DNA of 64,000 nt from Girardinichthys multiradiatus (Eukaryota > Chordata > Actinopteri > Cyprinodontiformes > Goodeidae), in NCBI RefSeq assembly GCF_021462225.1, contig NC_061804.1, positions 3,883,001 through 3,947,000 on the forward strand. The letters are read 5' to 3'. Positions 47,188 to 58,776 of the stretch are shown piece by piece. Positions within the stretch are counted from its first letter, which is position 1; each line of letters begins with the position of its first letter. Below the pieces are notes generated by a model, which searched no databases, was not told the origin of the DNA, and worked only from the letters and a program-made list of their open reading frames with translations. The translations under genes and the position numbers were made by a program.

Positions 47188-47259
47188 TCCCTGGTGGTCT
47201 AGTGGTTAGGATTCGGCGCTCTCACCGCCGCGGCCCGGGTTCGATTCCCGGTCAGGGAA
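47188..47259 (+). tRNA. tRNA-Glu(CTC)
   Basis: A 72-nt plus-strand tRNA: acceptor TCCCTGG/TCAGGGA, A box TGGTCTAGTGG, anticodon stem-loop CGGCGCTCTCACCGCCG with anticodon CTC, T arm GGGTTCGATTCCC. It matches the vertebrate tRNA-Glu type. Upstream (about 46980-47170) the DNA is CpG-richer than its surroundings. Confidence 0.95.
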
Positions 47260-48049
47260 CATGTTTTATGAAATGGATTTACTCACAGTAAATATTTATG
47301 AACATTTAGTAATACCAACTCCAAATACTTTCTTGCAAAGTTGCATAGAGTTCGGAACTTCACTTTGACCATCAGTGTTTATGTGCTAATGAGTGACCCA
47401 CAGCTACATGAACTCTAAGTCTTGGAATTGTTTTCCTCATCATTTGTTTTCCAGTAAAAAAATATACAAAGTTTTTAAAGTTTTGTGGGATTTTATAAAA
47501 ACAAAGACAGCTGCGCTCCCATAACAAGGGTGTCAAATGGGAGAGGACCGATGTTTCCAATATGCGACTCCATCTTCTTCCCTTTTCTCTATTCTTCAGA
47601 AATATTGCGCGACCTGATTTGCTGCAGGGAAGACCAAAAAGCTGGCGACATTTAGAAAGAACCGGATATAAAGCGATTGCTGAATCCCTACAAAATAAAA
47701 TAATAAATAACAAAATAACATCGATAATATTAGTAATTGTCATGGTTAAATTACAGTGGGGCCAAAACGTATTTAGTCAACCACTGATTGTGCAAGTTCT
47801 CCTATTTAGAAAGATGAGAGAAGTCTGTAATTTTCATCATAGGTACACTATACCATGAGAGACAACTGTATATAATCGCAAGGTTGCCATTGCCTGTCCT
47901 TGCATGTATTTGCAGAAAAATAAATATTTCAGCTTATTGCATTTAAAAAGTTAGCAAAGTATGCTTGAGACTTTGGTGCACATTGATTGAGACTAAAGTA
48001 AGCTACATTTAAAAAATAAGTACTTTGATGCATGACTAGAATTGATTCT

Positions 48050-48330
48050 TAATTTACTAAAACCAGCCACCACAGAGACAGTTTCTTCCCCCAGGCTGTT
48101 TCTCTGATGAACATTTAATAGAGTACCAAACAACCTCATACTGAAGTCGCAATTCCACCTTGTATATGTGTATATTGTATATATGTATTTAAGGACATAA
48201 AGATATATGCAGAATATATCTCATAATACACACAAAAAAAATAGAAACCCAGAGAGCAAAGTGTACCGGAGTCAAATTCCTTGTTTGTTATACGTACGAA
48301 CTTGGCAATAAACCTGATTTTGATTCTGAT
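48050..48330 (+). mobile_element. 3' end of a CR1/L2-group LINE
   Basis: A short coding remnant (HRDSFFPQAVSLMN) is followed by a 3' region ending CTTGGCAATAAACCTGATTT and TGATTCTGATT, the usual end of this fish LINE group. The 5' part is missing, as expected of truncated copies. Confidence 0.7.
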
Positions 48331-49045
48331 TAATTATATTTATTCCCTACTGGGAAGTGGTGTTTAGAACCAGCACACATTTAAGTTTATTTTAGTATGA
48401 CAAATTAAGTAATTTTGTTTTTACTTTTATTGCTTTTAGCTTTTTTTGAGGTGACCTTGTGTGCCCTGAAAGGCACCTTTAAAAAATTATTTTGGATAAT
48501 GATAGGAAGCCAAAGTACCTTGAGAGATCATAAAAGCTCCACTGAAAAAGATTCCAGCAGGGATTTAAACTGTTTCTTCTTGTTGCAATAGTGCTATCAT
48601 CTGCATCACCACGCTGCACAGAATGAGTTTAGGGTGACTAACATGAGCTCCATCCATAGAGTGGCTGAAATTTGAGGTGCTTCAAGTAGAGCTGCTGCTC
48701 CTCCACATTAAAAGGAGTCTTCTGATCTGAATGTCTCACGTTGGAGGTTTTCTGGGTACTACTCCCACGGAGGAGTTCCAGGGCCAGACCCAGAACTGGA
48801 CCAAAATACTTTGGGGGTGCAAACAAACTGGTAGAGCACAGTGGTTGATAAGTCATTTTCTTTGTTTCAGCTTAACAAAAAAATGAATAAAAATCTATGA
48901 AATGCTATTAACTACTTTGTACAGCTTTGTTTAACTTTGGCTTGGACCTCCTTCAATATGAGGAATGCCTTGAAATCCCCCAAAATGAGCTGGAAAATAT
49001 CACTGGGGACAGGAATGTCTTGGTTTCCCTCCTGGACCGGTTACC

Positions 49046-49727
49046 CTAATTCAATTCAATTCAATTCAAAAATACTTTATTAATCCCAAAGGGAAATTAA
49101 ATGTTTTTATAGCTCATATTATGAAGGTTTCCTCAAAGAGCCGTTGTAGATGCTGATGGCTGTGGGCAGGAAGGATCTCCTGTAGCGCTCCGTCTTACAG
49201 CAGATCTGAAGAAGCCTCTGACTGAAGACACTCTGTTGTTGTAGGACAGTCTCATGAAGAGGATGCTCAGGGTTCTCCATAATGTTCTTCATTTTATGAA
49301 GAATCTGTCTTTCCACAATGATCTCCAGAGGTTCTAGAGGAGTCCCCAGAACAGAGACAGCCTTCTTTATCAGCTTGTTGAGCTTTTTTAAGTCCCTGGT
49401 TCTGATGCTGCTTCCCCAGCAGATGATGGTAGAAGAGATCACACTTTCCACAACAGACTTATAGAAGATATGCAGCATCTTGCTGGAAACACCAAAGGAC
49501 CTAAGCTTCCTCAAGAAGTACAGTCTGCTCTGTTCCTTCTTGTAGATGGGTTCACAGTTGCATCTCCACTCTAGTCTGTTGTCCAGGTGAACACCGAGGT
49601 ATTTATACTCCTCCACCACCTCCACTTCTTCTCCCATGATATAAATAGTTTTTGACTTGAAAGAGGTTGTTGAAGGGCTGGACGGATGGACAGATGATGG
49701 ATGGGGAAAAAAACACATTCTACACAT
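49046..49727 (-). pseudogene. LINE ORF2 C-terminal part with ATTCA-type tail
   Basis: The minus-strand frame at 49119-49727 has the end of the RT/thumb region (YKYLGVHLDNRLEW, SRLYFLRKLRSF, FYKSVVESVISS, CWGSS, KAVSVLG) and the terminal FFPTAIS. Downstream of its stop is a 3' UTR ending in repeated TTGAATTGAATTGAATTG at 49050-49069, a simple tail typical of these LINEs. The 202-residue frame is open, but it is only the last fifth of an ORF2. Confidence 0.85.
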
Positions 49728-49796
49728 GTTTCAAAAACATGAATGAGGAGGAAGGGAATATGGCAACTGGCCTGCCTGCAGTCTCTGACCTATCTC

Positions 49797-50160
49797 GAAT
49801 AGAGTCCCATTGTCGTCGCGCAACATCGTTTTATTCTGAAAATCGGGTCCTGGAAACGGGTTCGTACTTTGCTGCTAGATGTCGCTCTGTCCTGCATCAG
49901 CAGGCGGTGCAGTGATACAGAAGGCTTGCACGAAAAGGACCCGAAGCTCCTGGCCCCGCTCCTCCAAATGCCTCCACCAGACACAGAAGGAGGACTGAGG
50001 CAGGGCAACCGGACAACAGGGCGGCAGGTGGCGAGACTGGGTGGGAACATGGTCGCGACGATAACAACAACGACCTGCTCGGTCCCATGGCGTCAATAAA
50101 TCAAAGGGACCGTGCGACGTGACGGACGAGCATCACATAACCCAGGTTAGCGAAAATCAC
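49797..50160. other. CpG-rich patch without assignable gene
   Basis: CpG-rich stretch (GTCGTCGCGC, CATGGTCGCGACGATAAC) with open frames on both strands (49869-50099 plus; 49790-50050 minus), none recognised. It could be a promoter-associated island or an old repeat. Confidence 0.3.
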
Positions 50161-50988
50161 CTCATCCTCTAATAGATAGATGTGGCGCTCATTATCTGTC
50201 TGAATATCGAATGCATATTTTATTATATATATGCTTGTACGCCACCTATGTTCTGTAATTTAATAACGCTCTTACTGTCTGATGAAATGTATAGCTTTCT
50301 TATCCGTCCTACATTTCCTCAGTAAATATCTTACTATTTTCTCATCCGCAATTTAGTTTGCGGATAAGCAAATTAATTTAACATCTTTGGATCAAATTAC
50401 GTGCAAGAAGAACCCATCTAACCCAGAAATGTGTCATGTATTGTATAGAAAATTATTTAATAGTTGACAAGAATATATGTAATGTTGTGCTCAATAATCC
50501 TAAAAGAAATAGCATTTTTTATTTTTTTTTGTCAAAGATGATCTGAATCGTGATCAGTTATCTGAGTTGCTCCTTTTTCTTATTTAATCTGAGCATTCCG
50601 AGTAGTGGTGAACACCCCCAAAGTTTTAAAACCTTCTTTCTTATTTATTCATTAAATTAGCTGCATCATTAGTATTGGTGATATAACCAATGAATAGAAT
50701 TTACTCGGGTTCAGATAGCAGTTTACTATCAACCAATTCTGTTTATTACAAAAGCTCTGGATTGAAACACATCCAACTTCATCATACCTTCAACATAAAA
50801 CTTTTCCAGTACAAAAAAAAATAATTCACTCTAGCACTTTGAAACACTAACCGTGCAAGACAAATAATATATTGTCTTTAGTAAAAAAAATAAAATAAAA
50901 TAACGCTGGCCAGCAAACAAAAGATGCAAGAAAAGGCTCAACGTCTCTGTCCTTCGCATCCACAGGTAAACCTCAGCCGTCTTCCCGT

Positions 50989-51129
50989 CTAGCAGGAAAG
51001 CATATTAGCAGGCATAAAAATCAGGTGCAGTGCAGAATGTGAACAGAGACACACACGTCTCGGCTTCGCAGCAGTTCTGATACTGTAAAGCCCGCGGTTT
51101 CCCTTAGGAACAGCAGTCGTAAAAGCTGC
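50989..51129 (+). repeat. 141-bp direct repeat, copy 1 (partner 51406-51546)
   Basis: Bases from CTAGCAGGAAAGCATATT to CAGTCGTAAAAGCTGC occur twice, 417 bp apart, with two or three differences (for example GTGCAGTGCAG against GTGCAGAGCAG). The region between them (276 bp) and around them is not duplicated. No coding frame, TG...CA ends or target duplication are visible. Confidence 0.85.
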
Positions 51130-51405
51130 ATTCTGATATAAGGTTTAATAACCTCCATCACAGAAATATAACCACATAAAATAATGAACAACTTTCTGTC
51201 AGCATAAGATGCATTCCATCCAACACGACACATCTTAGAAATCGAAAGACATGAAAATTCACTTAACACGTGACTAGCAAACGATTATTTTAGCATGCAA
51301 TGACCACAATAAAAACATAAGTTTGGTTTCTAAAACTCTACCAAATTATGATCGACCTAATACGTAAAATAATACAGTTGACAACACATTAACAATATTG
51401 CTTAC

Positions 51406-51546
51406 CTAGCAGGAAAGCATATTAGCAGGCATAAAAATCAGGTGCAGAGCAGAATGTGAACAGAGACACACACGTCTCGGCTCCGCAGCAGTTCTGATAC
51501 TGTAAAGCCCGCGGTTTCCCTTAGGAACAGCAGTCGTAAAAGCTGC
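51406..51546 (+). repeat. 141-bp direct repeat, copy 2 (partner 50989-51129)
   Basis: Second copy of the repeat at 50989-51129. It ends in AAAAGCTGC and passes into unrelated CpG-containing sequence (CGTAAAGTGACGTCGCGC), whereas copy 1 passes into AT-rich DNA. Confidence 0.85.
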
Positions 51547-51838
51547 CGTAAAGTGACGTCGCGCTTAACCGTTAAAGGGACACTACCTACAAAACCGAAA
51601 CAATACTAATATGACAGTAAACACTCATACCACACAGACATATAAACAAAACAAAACACAAACAAAAGTGCAGCTGGGTTACATGACAACAGAAATTACA
51701 TCGTCTGTTCCAAAAAGTGGACATGCTGCACACTGGTGATGATTTCAGCCGTTAACACTTCTTAAACTGAAATATTTTAGAGGAAAAGGGATTGCATGAT
51801 TGGGAAATGGTGATTGTAGGAGGGACTCATGTCTCCTA

Positions 51839-53260
51839 CAGGGCCTTGCATATGTATTTATACCCTTTGAACCTTTTCTCGTGTTCCATCCACAAACCTG
51901 AATGCTTGTTCTTTGTGTCATAGACCAACACATAGTGTGGCATAATTGTGAAGCTAAAGAAAAATTATGCTCTAAGGTTTTTAAATTTTCTACAAATAAG
52001 AACCTAAAGATGTGCTGTGAATTTTTATTCAGCCCCCCTTGAGTCAACACTTTGTAGAACCACCTTTCACTGCAATTACAGCTGAAGGTTATTTGGCCAG
52101 TGTCTCTACCAGCTTTGCACATGTAGAAATATTTCTGCCCTTTTCTTCTTTGCTATATAGCTGAAGTTCAGTTAGATTGGATGGAGAACGTCTGTGATTA
52201 TCAACTTTCAAGTCTGGCCCCACATTCTTAATTGGCCTTAGGTATATACTTTGACAGGGCTATTCTAGCACATGAATATGCTTTGCTCTAAATTCTTCCA
52301 CTAAAGCACTGGCGGTATTTTTAGGGCCATGGTCTCTTGCTGGAAGCTGCCCCAGTCTCTACACATTTGCAGCCTCTAACAGTTTTCCTTCAATGATTGC
52401 CCTGTTTTGACTCTGATCACCTTCCTGGCCCTGCTAAAGAAAAACATCCCCCCTGCGTGATACCGCCAGCACCTTGTTTTACTGTGGGAAATGGTATGTC
52501 CAGGTTGATGCGCTGTTGTAGTTTTCCTTCATGCATACCATTTTGCATGGAGGCCGAAAAAATTTAATTGTGTTCTCATCTAACCAAGGAACCTTGTTCC
52601 ACATGCTATGCCCCCGAAATAGCTTATGGCAAACTACAAAGGGGGGCTTTGTTTTTCTAAACAATGACTTTCTTCTTGCCACAGCTTTGTGGAGTTCATG
52701 AATAATAGTTTTCCCGTCAACAGATTCACCCAACTGAGCCATTAGCCTTTTGCAGCTCCCCCTACGTTAGCATTGCTCTCCTGACTGTTTCTCTGATTAA
52801 TGCTGTCCTTGTCCGACCAGTTACGTTAGATAGACAGCAATGTCTATATTTGGTGTACTTGCAGTTGTACCATACTCTTTTCATTTTTAGATGATGGCAT
52901 GAACGGAGCTCTGTGAGATGGTCAAAGCTTAGAATATTGTTTTTTATCCTAACTCTGCTTTAAACTGTTTCTCAGCTTTCTTCCTCACCTATCTGATGTG
53001 TTTCGTGGTCTATATGCTGCTGGTTGTTCACTAAACCTCTGAGGCCTGCACAGGACAGCTCTATCACACATTGTCCAGTCGCACTTAATTTGTGCAGCTT
53101 TCCCAATTGAAGAAATGGATGCACCCTCACAGTTTTTCCACAACTGGATTCCACTCAAAGACCAAACAGTTATCTTCTTTTATCTTCCGATTATTGATCA
53201 CTGTCAGGAAAATTGTTTTCTTTACAGTTGGTCCAAAGCAGGTAAAAACCTTTAAACAAC
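51839..53260 (-). pseudogene. Decayed Tc1/mariner element, family 4, with broken transposase
   Basis: The left end CAGGGCCTTGCATATGTATTT follows TA at 51837-51838. The minus strand then reads as an old Tc1 transposase in pieces: GESVDGKTI..ELHKAVARRKSL (DNA-binding part), MWNKVPWLDE (first catalytic block, with the expected WSDE altered) and a GGMFFF-type remnant. The stretch before the right edge keeps the 5' leader. The right inverted repeat is missing, cut off near 53260 where poly-A, a TA run and the next Tc1 begin. Confidence 0.75.
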
Positions 53261-53292
53261 CCCAAGAAAAAAAAAAAATATATATATATATT

Positions 53293-54816
53293 AACACATG
53301 TGGAATTATATACTGAACAAAAAAGTGTGAAACAACTGAAAATATGTCTTATATTCTAGGTTGTTCAAAGTAGCCACCTTTTGCTTTGATTACTGCTCCA
53401 TTCACTCTTGGCATTCTGTTGATGAGCTTCAAGAGGTAGTCACCTGAAATGGTTTTCCAACAGTCTTGAAGGAGTTCCCAGAGATGCTTAGCACTTGTTG
53501 GCCCTTTTGCCTTCACTCTGCGGTCCAGCTCACCCCAAACCATCTCGATTGGGTTCAGGTCCGGTGACTGTGGAGGCCAGGTCATCTGGCGCAGCACCCC
53601 ATCACTCTCCTTCTTGGTCAAATGGCCCTTACACAGCCTGGAGGTGTGTTTGGGGTCATTGTCCTGTTGAAAAATAAGTGATGGTCCAACTAAACGCAAA
53701 CTGGATGGAATAACATGCCGCTGCAAGATGCTGTGGTAGCCATGCTGGTTCAGTATGCCTTCAATTTTGAATAAATCCCCAACAGTGTCACCAGCAAAGC
53801 ACCCCCACATCATCACACCTCCTCCTCCATGCTTCACGGTGAGTACCAGGCATGTAGAGTCCATCCGTTCACCTCTTCTGCACCGCACAAACACACGCTG
53901 GTTGGAACCAAAGATCTCAAACCTGGACTCATCAGACCAAAGCACAGATTTCCACTGGCCTAATGTCCATTCCTTGTGTTCTTTAGTCCAAACAAGTCTC
54001 TTCTGCTTGTTGCCTGTCCTCAGCAGTGGTTTCCAAGCAGCTATTTTACCATGAAGGCCTGATTCACACAGTCTCCTCTTAACAGTTGTTCTAGAGATGT
54101 GTCTGCTGCTAGAACTCTGTGTGGCATTGACCTGTTCTCTAATCTGAGCTGCTGTTAACCTGCGATTTCTTAAGCTGGTGACTCAGATGAACTTATCGTC
54201 CGCTGCAGAGGTGACTCTTGGTCTTCCTTTCCTGGGGCGGTCCTCATGTGAGCCAGTTACTTTGTAGCGCTTGATGGTTTTTGCGACTGCACTTGGGGAC
54301 ACTTTCAAAGTTTTCCCAATTGTTCGGACTGACTGACCTTCATTTCTTAAAGTAATGATGGTCACTCGTTTTTCTTTACTTAGCTGCTTTTTTCTTGCCA
54401 TAATACAAATTCTAACAGTCTATTTAGTAGGACTATCAGCTGTGTACTGTATCCACCTCCTGCACAACAAAGCTGATGGTCCCAACCCCATTTATAAGGC
54501 TTGAAATCCCACCTATTAAACCTGACAGGGCACACCTGTAAAGTGAAAACCATTTCAGGTGACTACCTCTTGAAGCTCATCAACAGAATACCAAGAGTGT
54601 GCGGAGCAGTAATCAAAGCAAAAGGTGGCTACTTTGAAGAACCTAGAATATGAGACATATTTTCAGTTGTTTCACACTTTTTTGTTCAGTATATAATTCC
54701 ACATGTGTTAATTCATAGTTTTGATGCCTACAGTGTGAAGCTATAATATTCATAGTCATGAAAATAAAGACAACTCTTTGAATGAGAAGGTGTGTCAAAA
54801 TTTTTGGTCTGTACTG
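53293..54816 (-). mobile_element. Tc1/mariner transposon, family 2, right end complete, left end clipped
   Basis: The right end reads ...GGTCTGTACTG at 54816, followed by TA. The left side starts inside the inverted repeat (TTAACACATGTGG) straight after a TA microsatellite (53277-53292), so about 130 bp of the left terminus are gone. The transposase gene is on the minus strand. A shorter relative is at 11910-12518. Confidence 0.9.
53349..54401 (-). pseudogene. Tc1 family-2 transposase, one in-frame stop
   Basis: One frame of 351 codons, from MARKKQLSKEKR at 54401 to YFEQPRI at 53349. A single TGA at 54183-54185 after DDKFI appears to be the only interruption: the pieces 54183-54401 and 53349-53945 are in the same frame, 237 bp apart. 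The N-terminal HTH (LRNEGQSVRTIGKTLKVSPSAV) and basic hinge (RPRKGRPR) are intact. The catalytic blocks are WSDESRF, FQQDNDPKHTS and SPDLNPIEMVW. The TGA fits decay of a CGA Arg codon. Confidence 0.9.
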
Positions 54817-54999
54817 TATATATAAATAAATATTCCAAATGTAATTGTATTATTTAAGTTTTACAGAAAGTATTTTATTTACTCAAACTGCAAAAAATAA
54901 CACTAAGCTAAATGCTGTGAATCTCAACCCCTAAGAGGGCTTAAATGAAGTCAAATCAACAAAGTAATCAAACTTAATTTCTTTAACTTTAAAGTCAGT

Positions 55000-55352
55000 C
55001 AGTCATTTTCTACAGCTTATTCCATAGTGGGTCCCGGGGAAGCTGGTGCCTATCTCCAGCAGTCTATGGGCAAGAGGCAGGGTACACCCTGGACAGGTCG
55101 CCAGTCCATCGCAGGGCAACACACAAACAACCATGCACACACTCATTCATACCCCTAAGGGCAATTTACAGAGACCAATTAACCTAACAGGCATGTCTTT
55201 GGACTGTGGGAGGAAGCCAGAGTACCTGGTGAGAACCCACGTATGCACAGGGAGAACATGCAAACTCCATGCAGAAAGACCCACAGACAGGAATCAAACC
55301 CAGGACCTTCTTGCTGCAAGGCAACAGTGCTACCAACTGCGCCATCGTGCAG
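55000..55352 (-). repeat. tRNA-headed SINE, best copy in the window
   Basis: On the minus strand it starts with ATGGCGCAGTTGGTAGCAC (A box) and GTCCTGGGTTTGATTCC (B box). The core follows: GCATGTTCTCCCTGTGC, GTGGGTTCTCACCAGG, CACAGTCCAAAGACATG, TTAGGTTAATTGGTCTC, TGCGATGGACTGGCGACC, TACCCTGCCTCTTGCCC and ACTGCTGGAGATAGGC. It is the least diverged of five copies. Confidence 0.85.
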
Positions 55353-55459
55353 CCCTAAAGCAGAATGTTAGAAAATTGGACAGAAAATGGCACTCTACAC
55401 ACCTAGAGGATTCCTACTTAATCTGGAAAAATAGCTTGCCGTTGTATAAAAAGACACTT

Positions 55460-55938
55460 CATCAAGCTACTCGTACTCGCCGTCTTCTGCTTTATCCGGG
55501 ACTGGGTCGCAGGGGCAGCAGACTCAGCAGAGATGCCCAGACGTTCCTCTCCCCAGACACCTCCTCCAGCTCCTCCGGGGGGAGCCCAAGGCATTCCCAG
55601 GCCAGCCGAGAGACATAGTCCCTCCAGCGTGTCCTGGGCCGTCCCCTTGGCCTCCTCCCGGTGGGACAGGCCTGGAACACCTCCCGAGGAAGGCGTCCAG
55701 GAGGCATCCGGTATAGATGCCCGAGCCACCTCAACTGGCTCCTCTCGATGTGGAGGAGCAGCGGCTCTACTCCGAGCCCCTCCCGGATGGCCGAGCGCCT
55801 CACCCTATCTCTAAGGGAGAGCCCGGCCACCCTACAGAGGAAGCTCATTTCAGCCGCTTGTATCCGGGATCTCGTTCTTTCGGTCATGACCCAAAGTTCA
55901 TGGCCATAGGTGAGGGTAGGAACGTAGAATGTCAACAA
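55460..55938 (-). pseudogene. LINE C-terminal fragment (RTE/Rex3-like)
   Basis: The minus-strand frame 55492-55938 reads TYGHELWVMTERTRSRIQAAEMSFLCRVAGLSLRDRV, then RSQLRWLGHLYRMPPGRLP, then GRRPRGRPRTRWRDYVSRLAWE. This is the end of a non-LTR retrotransposon ORF2 common in fish. It is GC-rich, unlike its neighbours. The 5' end is missing. The clade assignment is from motif memory. Confidence 0.75.
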
Positions 55939-56841
55939 AACAGTCAGTCAAACTTTATTAATACACTACAAACCAGCGTTCTGATAACTCCATTCACTCT
56001 CATGGTAAGGTCTCCTCTACATAGAATTCTATTGAATAGAGTCAACCGCACGTTAGGAATGCATTGGAGTCTATGAAGTTGAAGTTGAAATCAAACGTTA
56101 GTTAAAACGTGAAAGGGAACTTTTCCCTGATTCAGTAAACACGTAAAAGAAACAGTTTGATGCACTAAATCAAACGTTAGTACTGTTAACCTTTCCTGTT
56201 TCTGTCCCCTGACCGTAGTCTGATGACACAGGGGAGACGCTTTCTCCAGGGCCGAAGTTACTAGTTTCCTCGGGGTTAACTCCCTCACTCATACGTTGCT
56301 GAGTTGAGCATGAAGAAACAGCATCAAAACACTGAGTTGTTGACGAGATTCGGGGTTCTTTTTAATGACTTTGCAGCACGTAAAAACACAGGGCTTACAG
56401 ACTCATACACCGCTGCTCCGGTCGCCGTCTCTACCCACCCCACACACACAATAATACCGACGTCACTCCTTCACTCTTGATTCTCAGCTACGGCAGCACA
56501 CAGCGCCCCCTCTGTCCGGAGGAGTAATGTCAACATCTTCCATACACACACACGAAACATACACCCCACACACTGAGCTTCTAATCACATATAGTTCAGG
56601 CAATTCCTGCAACAGTACATTCAAACGTTATACACACACAAGTGGTGTTGGACTAGGAGTAAGCACAGTACAGGTGTTTACCGCTATTACTTTGGCGACA
56701 CCCCTGACTACGGTAGCCGTAATGCTGCAAGCGGTGCGGCTTTGTAGTTTACCAGTCGTACTGAAACATTTGACAGAGCGCCGTGTACAACCAGTTTGGA
56801 TCAACCAATTAACCAATTGATCCATATATAAGGCGCTCCGG

Positions 56842-56916
56842 ATTACAAGGCGCACTGTCATTTTTTGAAAAAATTAAAGGTTTTTAAGTGCGCCTTATAG
56901 TGCGGAAAATACGGTA
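56842..56916. repeat. Terminal motif of a DNA transposon or MITE
   Basis: The reverse strand reads TACCGTATTTTCCGCACTAT, then AAGGCGC and TTTTTTCAAAAAATGACAG, then GGCGC again. I know the phrase as a dispersed terminal repeat in vertebrate DNA elements. It is adjacent to the broken end of the BEL/Pao relic. The other end was not located (it may lie in 55940-56700). Confidence 0.45.
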
Positions 56917-58770
56917 CTTCTCTTTTTTCCAGCCAAACAGAGGTGTACATTTTTTTTATCTCTCCTAGTGCAGCATAGGCTCCTTCTCTGAATCTTAGTA
57001 GGACACCACAGATCTGGTTTAGGACAACTGGACCTTTCATCACCAGGTCATTCATAATTATCCCTTTGAGTTTCTGTAAGCTGTTCCATGCAAGTCTTAC
57101 AGGAGTCGTCACTGAGTGCAGATTTGAAGCGATGAGGTGGCTAACATACCACACTGGGCCGTTCCATTTAACGATTGCTTCTTTAGACAGTTTAATTGCA
57201 GCTTCTCGCTCAAGCATGTTATGTACTTATTCATTGTAAGCAGCTCTTCGCTCAGGTTCTATGGCCAGTTGGTTTTCTCTCTTGAGGAACGATGCTTCAA
57301 CTGCTTTTCTATTGTCTGGCAGGGATGCCAGATCTCCCATCCATGGGTACTTAGTGTGCCAATGAGGTTCATCTATGTGACTGTCTCCTGTATTATAAGT
57401 GAGGGCCTCTGTCACCACTTCAAACTCCCTTTTCTCAGCAACAGTCATCTCCTTGCCACCCGGCTGGCAGTTTCCACATCGACACCCTCCTTTGGTTCAC
57501 AGGCGATGCCAATACTGTCCCACCTCCACCACTCCAAGACTTTGATGCCTGGGGTTGAATGGAGACCTGATGGTTTAATGGTAGTTGCTGTGGGGTCTCA
57601 TGGGTGAGCTCCTCATATCTCAATGCAGCCATCCTCATTGACCTTGTAAAGTGTGTTTAGGTCATATGAGCTGTCATGGTAAGCGTCTCAAAGATTTATG
57701 GAGGAGTTCCTCCAACTAGGTTTCCCAGGGGCCATGCCACAGTACAAGGTTCCCCACTACTCTGATTTTTGTGGGGTCAGCTGACCTTTCCTGTGGCTTA
57801 TAAGTAGGCTTATTTCTCTGGGTTTTCCAAACTCATCCAGTGGTATATCTGGGAAAACTTTGTGGAGCTGTTTTGCCATCACATGCTTGTGAATATCTGC
57901 AGTGCTATCAAGCCCATAACAAATAAGCTGATAAGACCTAAGGGTGCATTTGGGTGGTTTCACACAAATTTTCAGGGGGTAACATTTCATCTCCACACAA
58001 ACTTTCATTCCTTCAAGTCCATGGACAATGAGCGTGAAGTCCTCACCATTAAGGTTTAGTCTACTTGCGGCCTTGTGGGTAATATAATTTGTGTCTGAGG
58101 CCAAATCAATTAAGGTGCCAATCCTTTGTCCAGCATTTGCAGTTACTTCAAGCAGCATCATTAACACTGGCTGTTCTTGCAGACCACTATTCATTAAGCA
58201 GTTTGTTGGGTCCTTTATGATGTTTTAAACCCCTATTGATGGAGTATTTGAAAATACATCTCTACAATGTTTGGCCAGTTCAGGTGACAGTTTCCAAAGA
58301 AATTCCTCCTGTTCCTCAGTGTATTACCTGCTGCTTTTATCCTCCACTGGACTAGCTCGGCTCTTCCTCTGGACTATGGTGCTTTTCTTGACTTCAGCAC
58401 TAGATAATAATGGGCTTAGATAATAATGTCCAGATTGTCCCCATTTCTGCAACTTTGATTCCTGCACAAGTAGCTAGGTTTGCAGTATGAATTGTCATCC
58501 TGTACTTCCAAACACTTGGTACGTGCTCTTATTTTCTTGACAGCAGCTGTTTTCTCAACTAATGTTAGCATCTTGAACTGTTTGCAAAAGTAGAGCCTCT
58601 TACTTTGCTTTTCATCGCCACAGATGACACAGCCTACCGGTTCTCTGGTAGTACATAATTTTTTTAATCAGCTACATAGATAAGCCACTCCTTTTTCAGA
58701 GATTTATGACGCTTAGTCTCAATTGACTTTGTCATAAGAGGGTTCTTAATGGCAACAGTGTCTCCAAGGT
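56890..58770 (-). pseudogene. BEL/Pao LTR retrotransposon relic: gag end, protease, RT start
   Basis: Read on the minus strand: about 58640-58400 has a Cys-rich gag-like segment (GCVICGDEKQ...YFC), 58194-57757 has the retropepsin region with the DLASDTNYIT motif and a downstream GRE/PLDEFGKPREI stretch, and 57638-56890 has the pol segment leading into RT (WHTKYPWMGDLASLPDN, GPVWYVSHL, TPVRLAWNS, GDIKKMY-like). There are stops and frameshifts between pieces. Both LTRs, integrase and RNase H are missing. The gag side is cut by a Tc1 at 58777, and the RT side by the element ending at 56916. Confidence 0.85.
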
Positions 58771-58776
58771 CACTTA

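Noticed and set aside
55046..55618. 190-residue plus-strand protein
   Set aside because: It is antisense of a SINE joined to antisense of a LINE fragment. Its composition reflects the repeats.
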